Assembly: GCA_025999455.1 (NCBI GenBank) | Contig: AP024683.1 | Span: forward strand, 255,501 to 319,500 | Source: Geminicoccaceae bacterium | GTDB taxonomy: Bacteria; Pseudomonadota; Alphaproteobacteria; Geminicoccales; Geminicoccaceae | Reading direction: 5' to 3' | DNA: 64,000 nucleotides | In this document: one piece after another, positions 1 to 9,599 of the stretch | Position numbering within the stretch: the first letter of the stretch is position 1 | How the letters are laid out: every line of letters begins with the position of its first letter | Position numbers and translations under genes: made by a program | Notes under the pieces: generated by a model | The model's input: only the letters and a program-made list of their open reading frames with translations | Databases searched by the model: none | Told to the model about the DNA's origin: nothing

Positions 1-493
1 CTGGGCCGAGCTCTCGGGCGAGGTCACGGTCGGCGGTCCGGCCGGGCGGTTCCGGATCCGCGCCCGCGCCGATCGGATCGAGCTCGGCCGCGACGGCCGG
101 CTCGCCATCGTCGACTACAAGAGCGGCAGCCTCCCCGAAAAACGAGACGTCGAGAGCGGTCGCGAGCCGCAACTCGTGCTCGAAGCCTGGATCGCCGCCG
201 AGGGCGGGTTCCCGGAGGTACCGGCCGAGCTCGCCGCGGAGCTCGTCTATCTTTCGTTGCGGACCTCGGGCGGAACGAACCCGACCACCGAGCCGCGTCG
301 GTTCACGAACACCGACGAGCTCGTGCGCGCCGCTCGCGACGGCGTTTCTCGGCTGCTCGCCCACTTCGCCGACCCGGCGACGGCGTTCCGTCCGATTCCT
401 CGCCCCGAGATCGCGCGCGGGGACGACCCCTTCGACCATCTCGCGCGCTCGGCCGAGTGGTGGGGCACCGAGACCTCGGAGGTCGAGCCGTGA
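1..493 (+). CDS. addB: AddB, C-terminal part (5' end outside window)
   Basis: Partial gene whose frame is open from base 2 and stops at 491-493. The visible 163 residues are the C-terminal nuclease domain of the AddB subunit of the AddAB helicase-nuclease, which resects double-strand breaks for RecA loading. The segment RADRIEL...IVDYKSG is the PD-(D/E)XK core: the Asp and Lys of DYKSG are the expected metal-binding and catalytic residues. The stop overlaps the start of addA by four bases (GTGA), so the two subunits are translationally coupled, as is usual for this pair. The helicase-like N-terminus lies upstream and cannot be assessed. Confidence 0.88.
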   Translation, partial: WAELSGEVTVGGPAGRFRIRARADRIELGRDGRLAIVDYKSGSLPEKRDVESGREPQLVLEAWIAAEGGFPEVPAELAAELVYLSLRTSGGTNPTTEPRRFTNTDELVRAARDGVSRLLAHFADPATAFRPIPRPEIARGDDPFDHLARSAEWWGTETSEVEP

Positions 494-3400
494 GCGGCGA
501 GGTACGTTCCGGTCCGCGGCCACCGACCGACCAGCAGCGCCTCGCGGCCGATCCCGACCGGTCGGTGTGGGTCACGGCCAATGCCGGCACCGGCAAGACC
601 CGGGTGCTCACCGACCGCATCCTGCGGCTGCTCCTGGCGGGCGCCGACCCCGAAGGCATCCTCGCGATCACCTTCACCAAGGCCGCCGCCGCCGAAATGA
701 CCCAGCGCATCGAGCGCCGGCTCACGGATTGGGCGACCTTCGAGGAGGAGGCGCTCGCGGCCGACCTCGAAGCGCTCCTGGGTCGCCCGGCCCGTGAGGA
801 GGAACGGTCCCTCGCCCGCGCCCTCCTGGCCCGCTTGCTCGATCTCCCGCGCGGCCTGTCGATCGCCACGATCCACGCCTTTTGCCAGACGCTCCTCCGC
901 CGCTTCCCGCTCGAAGCCGGAGTCGCCCCGCATTTCGAGGCGATCGACGAGCACGACGCGGCCGAACTGCAACGCGAGGCCTATGCGCAAATCCTCTCGG
1001 CCGCTCACGCGGATACGGGCCCGCTCGGCCGTGCCGTGGCGAACCTCGCGGTCTGGCTCGCCGACTCCTCGCTCGAGGAGCTCCTCGGCGACCTGCTCGG
1101 CCAGCGGACGCGGCTGCAACGGGCGCGCGAGGCGCATGGCGGGCTCGACGGCTTGCTCGAGGCCGTCGCCCGTGCGCTGCGGGCCGAACCGGGTCTCGCA
1201 CCACGCCAAGTCGTCGAGCGGGCCTGTGCCGACGGGGTGTTCGATGCCGATCGGCTCGCTCGTGCGGCCGAGGTGCTGCGCGACGGCGCCAAGCGCGACG
1301 GCGAGCGCGCCTCCAGGATCGCCGCCTGGATCCAGGCGGTTCCGACCGACCGGTTTCAACTGTTCGACGACTATGCGCGCGCCTTCGTGGGCAGCAACGG
1401 CGAGCCGCTCCAGGAGCGCTCGCTGATGAGCAAGGCGCTCGCCGACCGCCACCCCGACCTCCTGCGCGCCCTCGTCCGAGAGCAAGCCCGTCTGCTCGAG
1501 GTCGACGACACGGTGCGCCGCCAAATGGTCTACGCGAAGACCGAGGCGATGTTGGTCTTCGGCTTCGCCGTCCTCGATCGCTACGAAGAGCTGAAGAAAC
1601 ATCGCGCTGCGCTGGATTTCGACGATCTGATCGAGCACACGCGCCGATTGCTGGCGATCTCGGATCAGCGCGACTGGGTCCTGTTCCGGCTGGATGCGCG
1701 GATCGACCACGTCCTGGTCGACGAGGCGCAGGACACGAGCCCTGCGCAGTGGGAGATCGTCGAGCGGTTGACCGAGGAGTTCTTCGCGGGCGAGGGTGCC
1801 CGGGGGCTCCGCCGTACCTTGTTCGTCGTCGGCGACGAGAAGCAGTCGATCTACCGCTTCCAAGGTGCCGACCTCGACAATTTCCGCGCCGTCCGCGACC
1901 GCATCGTCGCCCGTTCCGTCGCGGCGCGGCGGCCGATCGAGACGACCCTTCTCGACCGCTCCTTCCGTTCGATCCCGGCCATCCTCGAGCTCGTCGACGC
2001 GGTCTTCGAGCATCCGCAAGCGCGCATCGGCGTGAGCGACGGCCCCCTGCACCATGCGAGCGAGCGGGCGAGCGGCGCCGGGATCGTCGAGCTCTGGCCG
2101 CTCGCGCGGGCACCGGCTGCCGAGGAGGCCGAGGAGCCCTGGGCGCTGCCCGACGCGCCCACCCGGAGGGTCGAGGGCGAGCAGCTCGTGGCCGAAGCCG
2201 TCGCCCGGGAGATCGCCGGCTGGCTCGAGCGGCGGGAGTGCCTGCCGGCTTCGGGGCGGCCGATCCGAGGCGGCGACGTGCTGATCCTGGTCAGCCGGCG
2301 GGGGACGATCCAGGAGCGGATCGTGCGCGCGCTCCGGCGGTCGGGCGTGCCGGTCGCGGGCGCCGACCGCCTGGCGCTCCAGAGCCACCTCGCAGTGCAG
2401 GACCTCCTCGCCTTGGGCGAAGTCCTGCTCCTGCCCGAGAACGACCTGGCACTCGCCTGCCTGCTCAAGAGCCCGCTCCTCGGCCTCGACGAGAACCGCC
2501 TCTTCGAGCTGGCGCACGGCCGCGGGCCGGTCTCGTTGATGGAACGGCTGCGGGCGCGCGCCGGCTCGGACGCCGAGGACGGCCCCTTCCGGCGCGCCTA
2601 CGCCCGACTCGAGGAGTGGTTGCGGCGGGCCGACTTCATGCCGCCCTTCGAGCTCTTCACCTGGATCCTGGGGGCCGACGGGGGGCGCCGGCGGATCCTG
2701 GAGCGGCTCGGGCCCGAGGCGCTCGACCCGCTCGAAGCGTTCTTGGGCCAAGCGCTCGCCTACGAACAAGGCCATCCGGCTTCCTTGCGCGGCTTTCTCG
2801 CTTGGTTCCGGCTCGGCGCGGGCGAGCTCAAGCGCGATCCCGAAGCCCCGGGCGATCGGGTCCGTGTCTCCACGGTGCACGGCGCCAAGGGGCTCGAAGC
2901 CCCGATCGTGATCCTGGCCGATGCCGGTCCGCACGGCGATCCGCGGCCCGGGAAGCTGCTCTGGGGCGAGGTCGAACCCGCCCTTGGAAGCAGCGAGCTG
3001 CCGTTCTGGCGCGAAGAGAAGAAAGCTCGTGAGCCGCTCACGGATTCCTTCGTCGAAGCTGAAAAGCAGTTCGAAGAAGAGGAGAACCACCGGCTCCTCT
3101 ACGTGGCATTGACACGAGCGGCCGAGCGATTGATCGTCACCGGCTGGCATAACAAAAGGACCGCGCGCAACCCCGACCAGGGTGGCGAGTCCGCGGCGCT
3201 CGCGAACTCGTGGCACGGGATCGTCCGCCGCGCGTTGGAGCACCTCGACGGTGTCGAGACCGTCGAGGGGCACGGCCTCGGGGAGGCGTTTCCCGGACCG
3301 ATCCTCCGCTACCGACGTGGCGTCCCCGTCGCGGTGACCGAGCGACTGTCGGTCGCGACCCCGAGCGAGCCTCTGCCCGACTGGCTCGCACGTGCCGCAC

Positions 3401-3987
3401 CCGAAGAGCCGCGCCCGCCGCGTCCCTTGGCACCCTCCCGGGTCCTGCCGGAGCCGCTCTCCCCCGGCCGTCTGGCGGATGCCGAAGCCGCGCGGCGCCG
3501 GCGATATGGGACCTTGGTCCACCGCCTGCTCGAGCTCCTCCCCGCCCTCCGCCCCGCCGATCGGCCGGCGGCCGTCGACCGGTTCCTCGCGCGCTTCGCC
3601 TCCGACCTCGAACCGTCCGAACGCGACCGCCTGCGCGCGGATGTCACCGGACTTCTGGAGCGCCCCGATCTCGCTCCGCTCTTCGCCCCGGGGGCGCTCG
3701 TCGAACAAGCGATCGTCGGGCTCGTGGGTGACGTCCCGGTGAGCGGACAGATCGATCGCCTGCTCGTCTCGCCCGACGAGGTCGTGGCGATCGACTTCAA
3801 GACCGGTCGCCGACCGGCCACGCCGCCCGAGGGCTATCTGCGACAGATGGCGCTCTACCGAGCGCTCCTCGTGCAGCGCTTCCCGGACCGGAAGATCCGC
3901 TGCGGGCTGCTCTGGACGGAGGCCGCCACGGTGGACTGGCTCGACGAGGCCCGCCTCGCCGCGCTCGCGCCGGGACCCCCTCCTTGA
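490..3987 (+). CDS. addA: AddA, double-strand break repair helicase-nuclease
   Basis: About 1165 residues, the normal size for alphaproteobacterial AddA, a UvrD-family 3'-5' helicase with a C-terminal nuclease that works with AddB in double-strand break repair. Walker A (AGTGKT) is near residues 32-37. DEAQDT (Walker B) and QSIYRFQGAD follow in the helicase core, and VSTVHGAKGLE is a late helicase motif. The nuclease motif IDFKTGR lies near residue 1100, followed by QMALYR. I chose the GTG at 490, which overlaps the addB stop in GTGA; an in-frame ATG at 457 would add eleven residues lying inside addB and is less likely. Confidence 0.95.
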   Translation: MSGEVRSGPRPPTDQQRLAADPDRSVWVTANAGTGKTRVLTDRILRLLLAGADPEGILAITFTKAAAAEMTQRIERRLTDWATFEEEALAADLEALLGRPAREEERSLARALLARLLDLPRGLSIATIHAFCQTLLRRFPLEAGVAPHFEAIDEHDAAELQREAYAQILSAAHADTGPLGRAVANLAVWLADSSLEELLGDLLGQRTRLQRAREAHGGLDGLLEAVARALRAEPGLAPRQVVERACADGVFDADRLARAAEVLRDGAKRDGERASRIAAWIQAVPTDRFQLFDDYARAFVGSNGEPLQERSLMSKALADRHPDLLRALVREQARLLEVDDTVRRQMVYAKTEAMLVFGFAVLDRYEELKKHRAALDFDDLIEHTRRLLAISDQRDWVLFRLDARIDHVLVDEAQDTSPAQWEIVERLTEEFFAGEGARGLRRTLFVVGDEKQSIYRFQGADLDNFRAVRDRIVARSVAARRPIETTLLDRSFRSIPAILELVDAVFEHPQARIGVSDGPLHHASERASGAGIVELWPLARAPAAEEAEEPWALPDAPTRRVEGEQLVAEAVAREIAGWLERRECLPASGRPIRGGDVLILVSRRGTIQERIVRALRRSGVPVAGADRLALQSHLAVQDLLALGEVLLLPENDLALACLLKSPLLGLDENRLFELAHGRGPVSLMERLRARAGSDAEDGPFRRAYARLEEWLRRADFMPPFELFTWILGADGGRRRILERLGPEALDPLEAFLGQALAYEQGHPASLRGFLAWFRLGAGELKRDPEAPGDRVRVSTVHGAKGLEAPIVILADAGPHGDPRPGKLLWGEVEPALGSSELPFWREEKKAREPLTDSFVEAEKQFEEEENHRLLYVALTRAAERLIVTGWHNKRTARNPDQGGESAALANSWHGIVRRALEHLDGVETVEGHGLGEAFPGPILRYRRGVPVAVTERLSVATPSEPLPDWLARAAPEEPRPPRPLAPSRVLPEPLSPGRLADAEAARRRRYGTLVHRLLELLPALRPADRPAAVDRFLARFASDLEPSERDRLRADVTGLLERPDLAPLFAPGALVEQAIVGLVGDVPVSGQIDRLLVSPDEVVAIDFKTGRRPATPPEGYLRQMALYRALLVQRFPDRKIRCGLLWTEAATVDWLDEARLAALAPGPPP

Positions 3988-4064
3988 CGGTCTCGCGACC
4001 GACTCCTTAGCTAGGTGAGCGATGCGGGCGCCGCCCCGCGGTGCAACCACGACGGAACACGTCC

Positions 4065-4388
4065 ATGTCGGTGCTCCATGCGAGCGACACCAGCTTCGAG
4101 AAGGACGTTCTAAAGTCCGACAAGCCGGTCGTCGTCGATTTCTGGGCCGAATGGTGCGGCCCCTGCAAGATGATCGCACCTTATCTGGACGACATCGCCG
4201 CCGAGCTCGGCGATCGCGTCCGGATCGTGAAGATCAACATCGACGAGAACCCGCTCACCCCGACCAAGTACGGCGTGCGCGGCATCCCCACCTTGATGAT
4301 CTTCAAGAACGGGGCGGCGGTGGCCACCAAGGTGGGCGCCCTGCCGAAGCGCCAGCTGCAGGATTGGATCGAGCAGAGCCTGGCCTGA
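4065..4388 (+). CDS. trxA: Thioredoxin
   Basis: A 107-residue thioredoxin, the standard length. WCGPCK places the redox cysteines at residues 31 and 34, with the preceding FWAEW typical of Trx1. A cis-proline motif follows in [11 protein letters not shown]. It reduces cytosolic disulfides and is itself reduced by thioredoxin reductase (a trxB lies at about 42.6 kb). The ATG at 4065 gives the canonical N-terminus; an ATG at 4041 would add eight residues without family support. It follows addA closely on the same strand, a common alphaproteobacterial arrangement (addB-addA-trxA). It converges on the thiamine-diphosphate enzyme with about 30 bases between the stops. Confidence 0.96.
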   Translation: MSVLHASDTSFEKDVLKSDKPVVVDFWAEWCGPCKMIAPYLDDIAAELGDRVRIVKINIDENPLTPTKYGVRGIPTLMIFKNGAAVATKVGALPKRQLQDWIEQSLA

Positions 4389-4418
4389 ACCGCGCCGATT
4401 TTCTCCGTTCGGGGGCGC

Positions 4419-6098
4419 TCAGCGGCCGGCCGCGAGCGCCCCTTCGCGGATGGCCGAGAGCGTCGTGCGCGGCGTGATCGCCTCGGGATCGACGACGAGC
4501 TCCACGAGCGCCACCCCCGGATGTGCGAGGGCCGTGTCGATCGCCTCGTCGACCTCGGCGTCGCGGGTGACCCGTAGCCCCAAGCAGCCGAACGCTCGCG
4601 CATAGGCGGCGAAATCGGGATTGACGAGCTCGGTGCCGCTCACCCGGGTCGGGAATTCCCGCTCCTGGTGCATGCGGATCGTGCCGTACATGCCGTTGTT
4701 CACGACGAGGACGACGAGGCCCCGCACGCCGTATTGGACGGCGGTCGCGAGTTCCTGCCCCGTCATGAGGAAACAGCCGTCGCCCGCGAAGCACACGGTC
4801 GGGCGGTCGGGATGGACGAGCTTGGCCGCGATCGCGGCCGGCAGCCCGTAGCCCATCGAGCCGGAGGTCGGCGCGAGTTGGCTGCGGAACGGGCCGTAGC
4901 TGTAGAAGCGGTTGGGCCACGCGCAATAATTGCCGGCGCCGTTCGTCACGATCGCCTCGCGCGGCAGCCGCTCGGCGAGCCGGCGCATGACCCGCCCCAT
5001 CTGCACGTCGCCGGGGTGCCGAGCCGGCGTGCGCCAGGCGAGGTAGGATGCGCGGAGCCGCGCCCGATCCTCCGCCCAGGGTCGCTGCGCCGGTGGGGGC
5101 AGGGCGGCGAGCGCGGCGCAGATCGCCGGCATGGTGGCACAGATCGCGATCTCGGGGGTGTAGACCCGGCCGAGCTCGGCCGCATCGGGGTGCACGTGGA
5201 CGAGGGGAACGCCCGGGTTCGGCACGCCCAGGAGCGTGTAGCCCTGGGTCGTCATCTCGGAGAGGCGCGAGCCCAGTACGAGGAGCAGGTCGGCCGAACG
5301 GATCCGCTCGACGAGGGCTGGGTTCGGCCCGATCGCGATGTCGCCCACGTAACAGGGGTGCTCGTTGTCGAGCAGGTCCTGGCGACGGAAGCCGGCCGCC
5401 ACGGGTAGGTCGAACGCCTCGACGAAGCGGGCGAGATCGGCGCAGGCACCGGCGGTCCAACCGCTCCCGCCGACGATCACGAACGGCCGCGTGGCGTCGG
5501 CGAGGCGGGCGCGCAAGCGGGCGAGCTTGTAGGGATCGGGCCAGATTTCGACCCCCTCCCAGCGCGGCGCGTCCGCCACGACCGCCCGCTCGTGCAGCAT
5601 GTCCTCGGGCAGGGCCAAGACCACGGGACCGGGGCGTCCGCCCATCGCGGTCGACATAGCGTGCTGGACGAATTCGGGGATCCGCTCGACCCGATCGATC
5701 TCGGCCGCCCATTTGGCGATCCCGCCGAACATCCGCCGATAATCGATCTCCTGGAAGGCGTCGCGCTCGCGGGTCGTGCTGTCGATCTGACCCACGAAGA
5801 GGATCATGGGCGTGCTGTCCTGCTGGGCGACGTGGACGCCCGCCGCGGCGTTCGTCGCTCCCGGCCCGCGCGTCACGAACGCGACCCCCGGCCGGCCGGT
5901 GAGCTTGCCCACCGCCTCGGCCATCATCGCGGCCCCGCCCTCCTGGCGACAGACGACGAAGCGCGGCCGGTTGCGCCCGTGGAAGCCGTCGAGGACCGCG
6001 AGATAGCTCTCGCCGGGCACTCCGAAACAGAGCTCCACGCCCTGGGCTTCGAGCTGGTCCACGAGGATCTTGCCGCCGTGTCTCACCGAGCCTTCCAT
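4419..6098 (-). CDS. Thiamine-diphosphate-dependent enzyme, acetolactate synthase-like
   Basis: About 559 residues in the three-domain layout of the acetolactate synthase/benzoylformate decarboxylase superfamily. The N-terminal pyrimidine-binding domain has the catalytic Glu in CRQEGGAAMM, a central domain follows, and the C-terminal domain carries the diphosphate-binding motif GDGCFLMTGQE...VVNNGMYG. This is the size of an IlvB-type large subunit, but no regulatory small subunit (IlvH/N) is adjacent, so a catabolic or decarboxylase role is as plausible as branched-chain amino acid synthesis. The start at 6098 fits family N-termini (GGKILVDQLEAQGVELCFGVPGES); an upstream in-frame extension looks non-coding. 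It is divergent from larA, so a link to lactate/pyruvate metabolism is conceivable but unproven. Confidence 0.8.
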   Translation of the reverse strand: MEGSVRHGGKILVDQLEAQGVELCFGVPGESYLAVLDGFHGRNRPRFVVCRQEGGAAMMAEAVGKLTGRPGVAFVTRGPGATNAAAGVHVAQQDSTPMILFVGQIDSTTRERDAFQEIDYRRMFGGIAKWAAEIDRVERIPEFVQHAMSTAMGGRPGPVVLALPEDMLHERAVVADAPRWEGVEIWPDPYKLARLRARLADATRPFVIVGGSGWTAGACADLARFVEAFDLPVAAGFRRQDLLDNEHPCYVGDIAIGPNPALVERIRSADLLLVLGSRLSEMTTQGYTLLGVPNPGVPLVHVHPDAAELGRVYTPEIAICATMPAICAALAALPPPAQRPWAEDRARLRASYLAWRTPARHPGDVQMGRVMRRLAERLPREAIVTNGAGNYCAWPNRFYSYGPFRSQLAPTSGSMGYGLPAAIAAKLVHPDRPTVCFAGDGCFLMTGQELATAVQYGVRGLVVLVVNNGMYGTIRMHQEREFPTRVSGTELVNPDFAAYARAFGCLGLRVTRDAEVDEAIDTALAHPGVALVELVVDPEAITPRTTLSAIREGALAAGR

Positions 6099-6275
6099 GA
6101 TCGCTCCGTCCCCCGCGGTCCGCGGCGCCGGAGATAGCCGGCCCACGCCGCCCCGGCCAGGGTACCGAGCGCAGGGAGACCTCGGCGAAAGCTCCGGGCC
6201 ACGCACCTGCCCGTTCGGCACGCCGCCTTCCCCGGACGGTCGGCGACGCTATGATCACCGCGGGAGGTGGCGGCG

Positions 6276-7571
6276 ATGTCCGAACCGATCGCGCTGCTCT
6301 ACGGACGCGGGACACTCGAGGTCACGCCGCCGAGGGGCTGCGTGCCGACGATCGTGCGCAAGCGGCCCATGCCGGTGCTCGACGATCCGGCGGACGCCGT
6401 CCGCCGGGCGCTCGATCGACCGGTCGGCTGCCCGCCGCTCTCCGAACTCGCCCGTGGCCGCCGCTCGGCCTGCATCCTCGTCTGCGACATCACCCGCCCG
6501 GTCCCCAACCGACTCTTCTTGCGTCCGTTGATCGAGCGCCTGGTGGCTGCGGGCGTGCCGCTGACCGGGATCACGATCTTGGTGGCGACCGGCCTGCACC
6601 GCCCCGCCCCCCGCGACGAGCTCGCGGAGATCGTGGGCGACCCCGCACTCCTCGACGAGGTGCGCGTCGAGAACCACGTCGCCACCGCCGACGAGGACCA
6701 TGTCCTCTTGGGTCGGACGCCGAGCCGCGGCACGGTCGTCCGGCTCGATCGACGGCTCGTCGAGGCCGAACTCAAGATCGCGACCGGGCTCGTCGAGCCG
6801 CACTTCATGGCCGGCTGGTCGGGTGGTCGGAAGGTGATCGCCCCGGGCGTGGCGCATACCGAGACCATCACGACCTTCCACAACGCCGCCTTCATGAGCC
6901 ATCCGCGGGCGACGAGCTGCGTGCTCGACGGCAACCCCCTGCACGAGGAACAGCTCGCCATCGTCGCGATGTTGGGGGGCGCGCTCGCCCTCAACACCGT
7001 GATCGACGAGCATCGCCGGCTCGCCTTCGTGAACTTCGGCGAGATCGTCGAGAGCCACCTCGAAGCGGTGCGGTTCTGTGAGCGCTACGCCCGAGTCGAG
7101 CTGTCGCGCCGCTTCCGAACGGTGGTCACCTCCTCCGCCGGCTATCCGCTCGACAAGACCTACTACCAGACGGTCAAGGGCATGGTCGGCCCCCTCGGAA
7201 TTCTGGAGCCGGGGGGTGACCTGATCGTCGCCTCGGCTTGCTCCGAAGGCCTGGGCTCGCCGCATTTCGCCGAGGCGCAACGCCGCCTCGTCGAGCTCGG
7301 GGTCGACGGCTTCTGGCGGAGCATCGAGAACAAACCGCACGCCGACATCGACGAGTGGCAGACGCAGAAGCAGCTCGAGCCCATGCGGAAGGCCGGCCGG
7401 ATCCGGCTCTACACCGACGGGCTCGACCCGGAGGCGCGGCGGCTCACCGGGGTCGAGATCGTGGCCTCGATCGAGACGGCACTGGCCGAAGCGATCGAGC
7501 GGCAAGGTGACCCGCAGGTGGCCTTCGTGCCCGAAGGGCCCTACGTCGTGCCGGTGTATCGTGGCGCTTGA
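6276..7571 (+). CDS. larA: LarA-family nickel-dependent racemase/epimerase
   Basis: A 431-residue LarA homologue, the family of lactate racemase that uses the nickel-pincer nucleotide cofactor (a pyridinium dithiocarboxylate tethered to Lys). Expected active-site residues are visible: CDITRP (Asp and Arg), His108 in GLHRP, His176 in EPHFMAGWSGGRK, the cofactor-binding Lys186 of the same motif, and His202 in TFHN. An internal DKTYYQTVKG holds the late conserved lysine. The ATG at 6276 has a GGGAGG ribosome site eight bases upstream. First gene of larA-larC-larE-larB. LarA homologues include lactate, malate and other 2-hydroxyacid racemases and epimerases, so the substrate is not settled by sequence. 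Confidence 0.9.
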   Translation: MSEPIALLYGRGTLEVTPPRGCVPTIVRKRPMPVLDDPADAVRRALDRPVGCPPLSELARGRRSACILVCDITRPVPNRLFLRPLIERLVAAGVPLTGITILVATGLHRPAPRDELAEIVGDPALLDEVRVENHVATADEDHVLLGRTPSRGTVVRLDRRLVEAELKIATGLVEPHFMAGWSGGRKVIAPGVAHTETITTFHNAAFMSHPRATSCVLDGNPLHEEQLAIVAMLGGALALNTVIDEHRRLAFVNFGEIVESHLEAVRFCERYARVELSRRFRTVVTSSAGYPLDKTYYQTVKGMVGPLGILEPGGDLIVASACSEGLGSPHFAEAQRRLVELGVDGFWRSIENKPHADIDEWQTQKQLEPMRKAGRIRLYTDGLDPEARRLTGVEIVASIETALAEAIERQGDPQVAFVPEGPYVVPVYRGA

Positions 7572-8778
7572 GCCCCTGGCCCATCTCCATCTCGATCCCG
7601 TGGGCGGGATCGCCGGAGACATGTTCGTGGCCGCGATTCTCCACGCCCGGCCGCAGCTCGAGGCCGGGCTGCGCGAGGAACTCCGGCGGAGTGGCCTGCC
7701 GGAAGGGTCCCGGATCGGCCTCGCGCCGGCGCGCCGCGGCGGCCTCGCCGGGCTGCGCTTCGAGGTCGAGGTCGACGATGCCCCTTCGTCGGGGACGCTG
7801 GCGGCCATCCTCGAGCGGCTCGCGGCATCGGCGCTCGGCGAACCGGTCAAGCGACGCGCCGCGGCGATCTACCGGAGGCTCGGTGAGGCCGAAGCCGCCG
7901 TCCACGGCGTGCCGGTCGAAGCGGTGCATTTCCACGAAATCGCCGATTGGGATTCCTTCGTCGACATCGTGGCCGCGGCGTTCCTGATCGAGGCGCTCGG
8001 CTGCCCTTCCTGGTCGATCGGCCCGCTCCCCCTGGGCTCGGGCACGGTTGCGACCGCGCACGGCCTGCTTCCGGTGCCGGCACCCGCCACGGCCCTGCTC
8101 TTGCGCGGCTTCGCGGTCGTCGACGACGGGTTGCCGGGCGAACGGGTCACGCCCACGGGTGCCGCGATCCTGGCCGAGCTCGCGCCCGCGCTCCGGCCAC
8201 CGGAACGGCCCCTCCGGATCGTGGCGACGGGACACGGCCTCGGCAGTCGAGAGCTGCCCGGCAAACCGAACGCGCTGCGCGTGCTCCTCCTGGCCGAGGC
8301 CGAAGCCGCCGACGATGCGCCGTGCGATCGCGGCCGTGTCGCCGTTCTCCGTTTCGAGGTCGACGACCAGCCGGCCGAAGATCTGGCGCTCGGCCTCGAG
8401 CGGCTGCGGGCCCGGGACGATGTGCTGGACCTCTGCCAATGGCCGGTCGTCGGCAAGGCCGGACGACTCGCGAGTGCCGTCCAGGTGCTCTGCCTTCCTT
8501 CCGCGGTCGAGGCGGTGGCCCGCGCGTGCCTGGCCGAAACGACGACGCTCGGTGTGCGGATCGAGACGGTCGAGCGGCGGATCCTCGCGCGCGAGACGGT
8601 CACCGTCGAGGCGGCCGGCCGCTCGGTTCGGGTCAAGCGGGCGCGGCGGCCGGAGGGTGTGATTTCCGCCAAAGCCGAGCTCGCCGATCTCGCCCGCGAA
8701 GGCGATGCGGCCGCACGATCGCGGCTCCGCCGAGCCGCCGAAGCGGCTGCGCTCGACAGGCGGGAGGAGGGGTCGTGA
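7561..8778 (+). CDS. larC: LarC, nickel-insertion protein for the pincer cofactor
   Basis: About 405 residues, a full-length single-chain LarC (DUF111 family), the CTP-dependent cyclometallase that inserts nickel into the dithio-pyridinium precursor. HLHLDPVGGIAGDM at the N-terminus and HFHEIADWDSFVDIV further in are the family's signature motifs. In Lactiplantibacillus plantarum the protein arises by programmed frameshifting from larC1 and larC2; here one uninterrupted frame covers both parts. The GTG at 7561 gives the conserved N-terminus and overlaps the larA stop by 11 bases, so translation is probably coupled. Confidence 0.92.
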   Translation: MALEPLAHLHLDPVGGIAGDMFVAAILHARPQLEAGLREELRRSGLPEGSRIGLAPARRGGLAGLRFEVEVDDAPSSGTLAAILERLAASALGEPVKRRAAAIYRRLGEAEAAVHGVPVEAVHFHEIADWDSFVDIVAAAFLIEALGCPSWSIGPLPLGSGTVATAHGLLPVPAPATALLLRGFAVVDDGLPGERVTPTGAAILAELAPALRPPERPLRIVATGHGLGSRELPGKPNALRVLLLAEAEAADDAPCDRGRVAVLRFEVDDQPAEDLALGLERLRARDDVLDLCQWPVVGKAGRLASAVQVLCLPSAVEAVARACLAETTTLGVRIETVERRILARETVTVEAAGRSVRVKRARRPEGVISAKAELADLAREGDAAARSRLRRAAEAAALDRREEGS

Positions 8779-9599
8779 GCTCGCTCGAGCCGGACATCGA
8801 GCCCGCGGAGCAACTTCGGACGATCCTCGCGGGCTTCGACCGGCTCGCGGTCGCGGTGAGTGGCGGGGTGGACAGCACGACGCTCGGTGTGCTCGCCCAC
8901 CGACTGCTCGGCGAGCGGGCCCTGCTCGTCCACGCCGTCTCGCCCGCCGTGCCGGCCGCGGCGACCGCGAGGCTGCGCGACCTCGCCACGCGGGAAGGGG
9001 CGGCGCTCCGGCTCCTCGATGCCGGCGAGTTCGCCGATCCGCGCTACCGGGCCAACCCGGTCGACCGGTGCTATTTCTGCAAGGCCAATCTCTACGCCGC
9101 CATCCGGCGGATCTGGGAGGGGCCGATCGCTTCCGGCACGAACCGCGACGATCTCGGCGATTTCCGCCCGGGCCTTTCGGCCGCCGCCGAGTCGGGCATC
9201 CGCCATCCCTATGTCGAGGCGGGTCTCGACAAGGTGGCCGTGCGTCGCCTCGCCCGCGCGCTGGGGCTCGCCGAGATCGCCGACCTGCCGGCCTCTCCCT
9301 GCCTCGCGAGCCGGATCGAGACCGGCATCGCGGTCAGCCCCGAGCGGGTGGCGCTCGTGGCCGCGGTCGAACGGCTCCTCGAGGAGCGCTTCGGCCCGGG
9401 TGACCAGCGGTGCCGGATCCGCGCCGACCGGATCGACCTCGAGCTCGAGGCGCCCCGGCTCGCCGCACTCGGCGACGCCGACCGGGCCGCGCTCTTGGCC
9501 GAAGCCTCGGCCGTGGTACGCGCCCACGGCGTCGTGTTGCCGCTCCGGCTCGCCGCCTACGTCCGCGGCAGCGCCTTCCTGCGGCCTCGGGCCCGGTGA
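8775..9599 (+). CDS. larE: LarE, sulfur-transferring pincer-cofactor synthase
   Basis: A 274-residue ATP pyrophosphatase of the LarE family, which converts the carboxylates of the LarB product to thiocarboxylates. The PP-loop SGGVDST is at residues 29-35. Cysteines occur at 99 and 102 (DRCYFCK) and about 176 (SPCLASRI). The last matches the sacrificial cysteine of the one-cysteine enzyme; the CxxC plus this residue is the three-cysteine pattern of LarE types reported to carry an iron-sulfur cluster, so a reusable sulfur carrier is suggested (inference). The GTG start overlaps the larC stop in GTGA. Confidence 0.93.
   Translation: MSSLEPDIEPAEQLRTILAGFDRLAVAVSGGVDSTTLGVLAHRLLGERALLVHAVSPAVPAAATARLRDLATREGAALRLLDAGEFADPRYRANPVDRCYFCKANLYAAIRRIWEGPIASGTNRDDLGDFRPGLSAAAESGIRHPYVEAGLDKVAVRRLARALGLAEIADLPASPCLASRIETGIAVSPERVALVAAVERLLEERFGPGDQRCRIRADRIDLELEAPRLAALGDADRAALLAEASAVVRAHGVVLPLRLAAYVRGSAFLRPRAR

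Noticed and set aside
247-4179. Long minus-strand open frame (about 1310 codons) opposite addA
   Set aside because: Arg- and Glu-rich sequence with no domain, typical of the antisense of GC-rich genes; addA on the plus strand has complete helicase and nuclease motifs.
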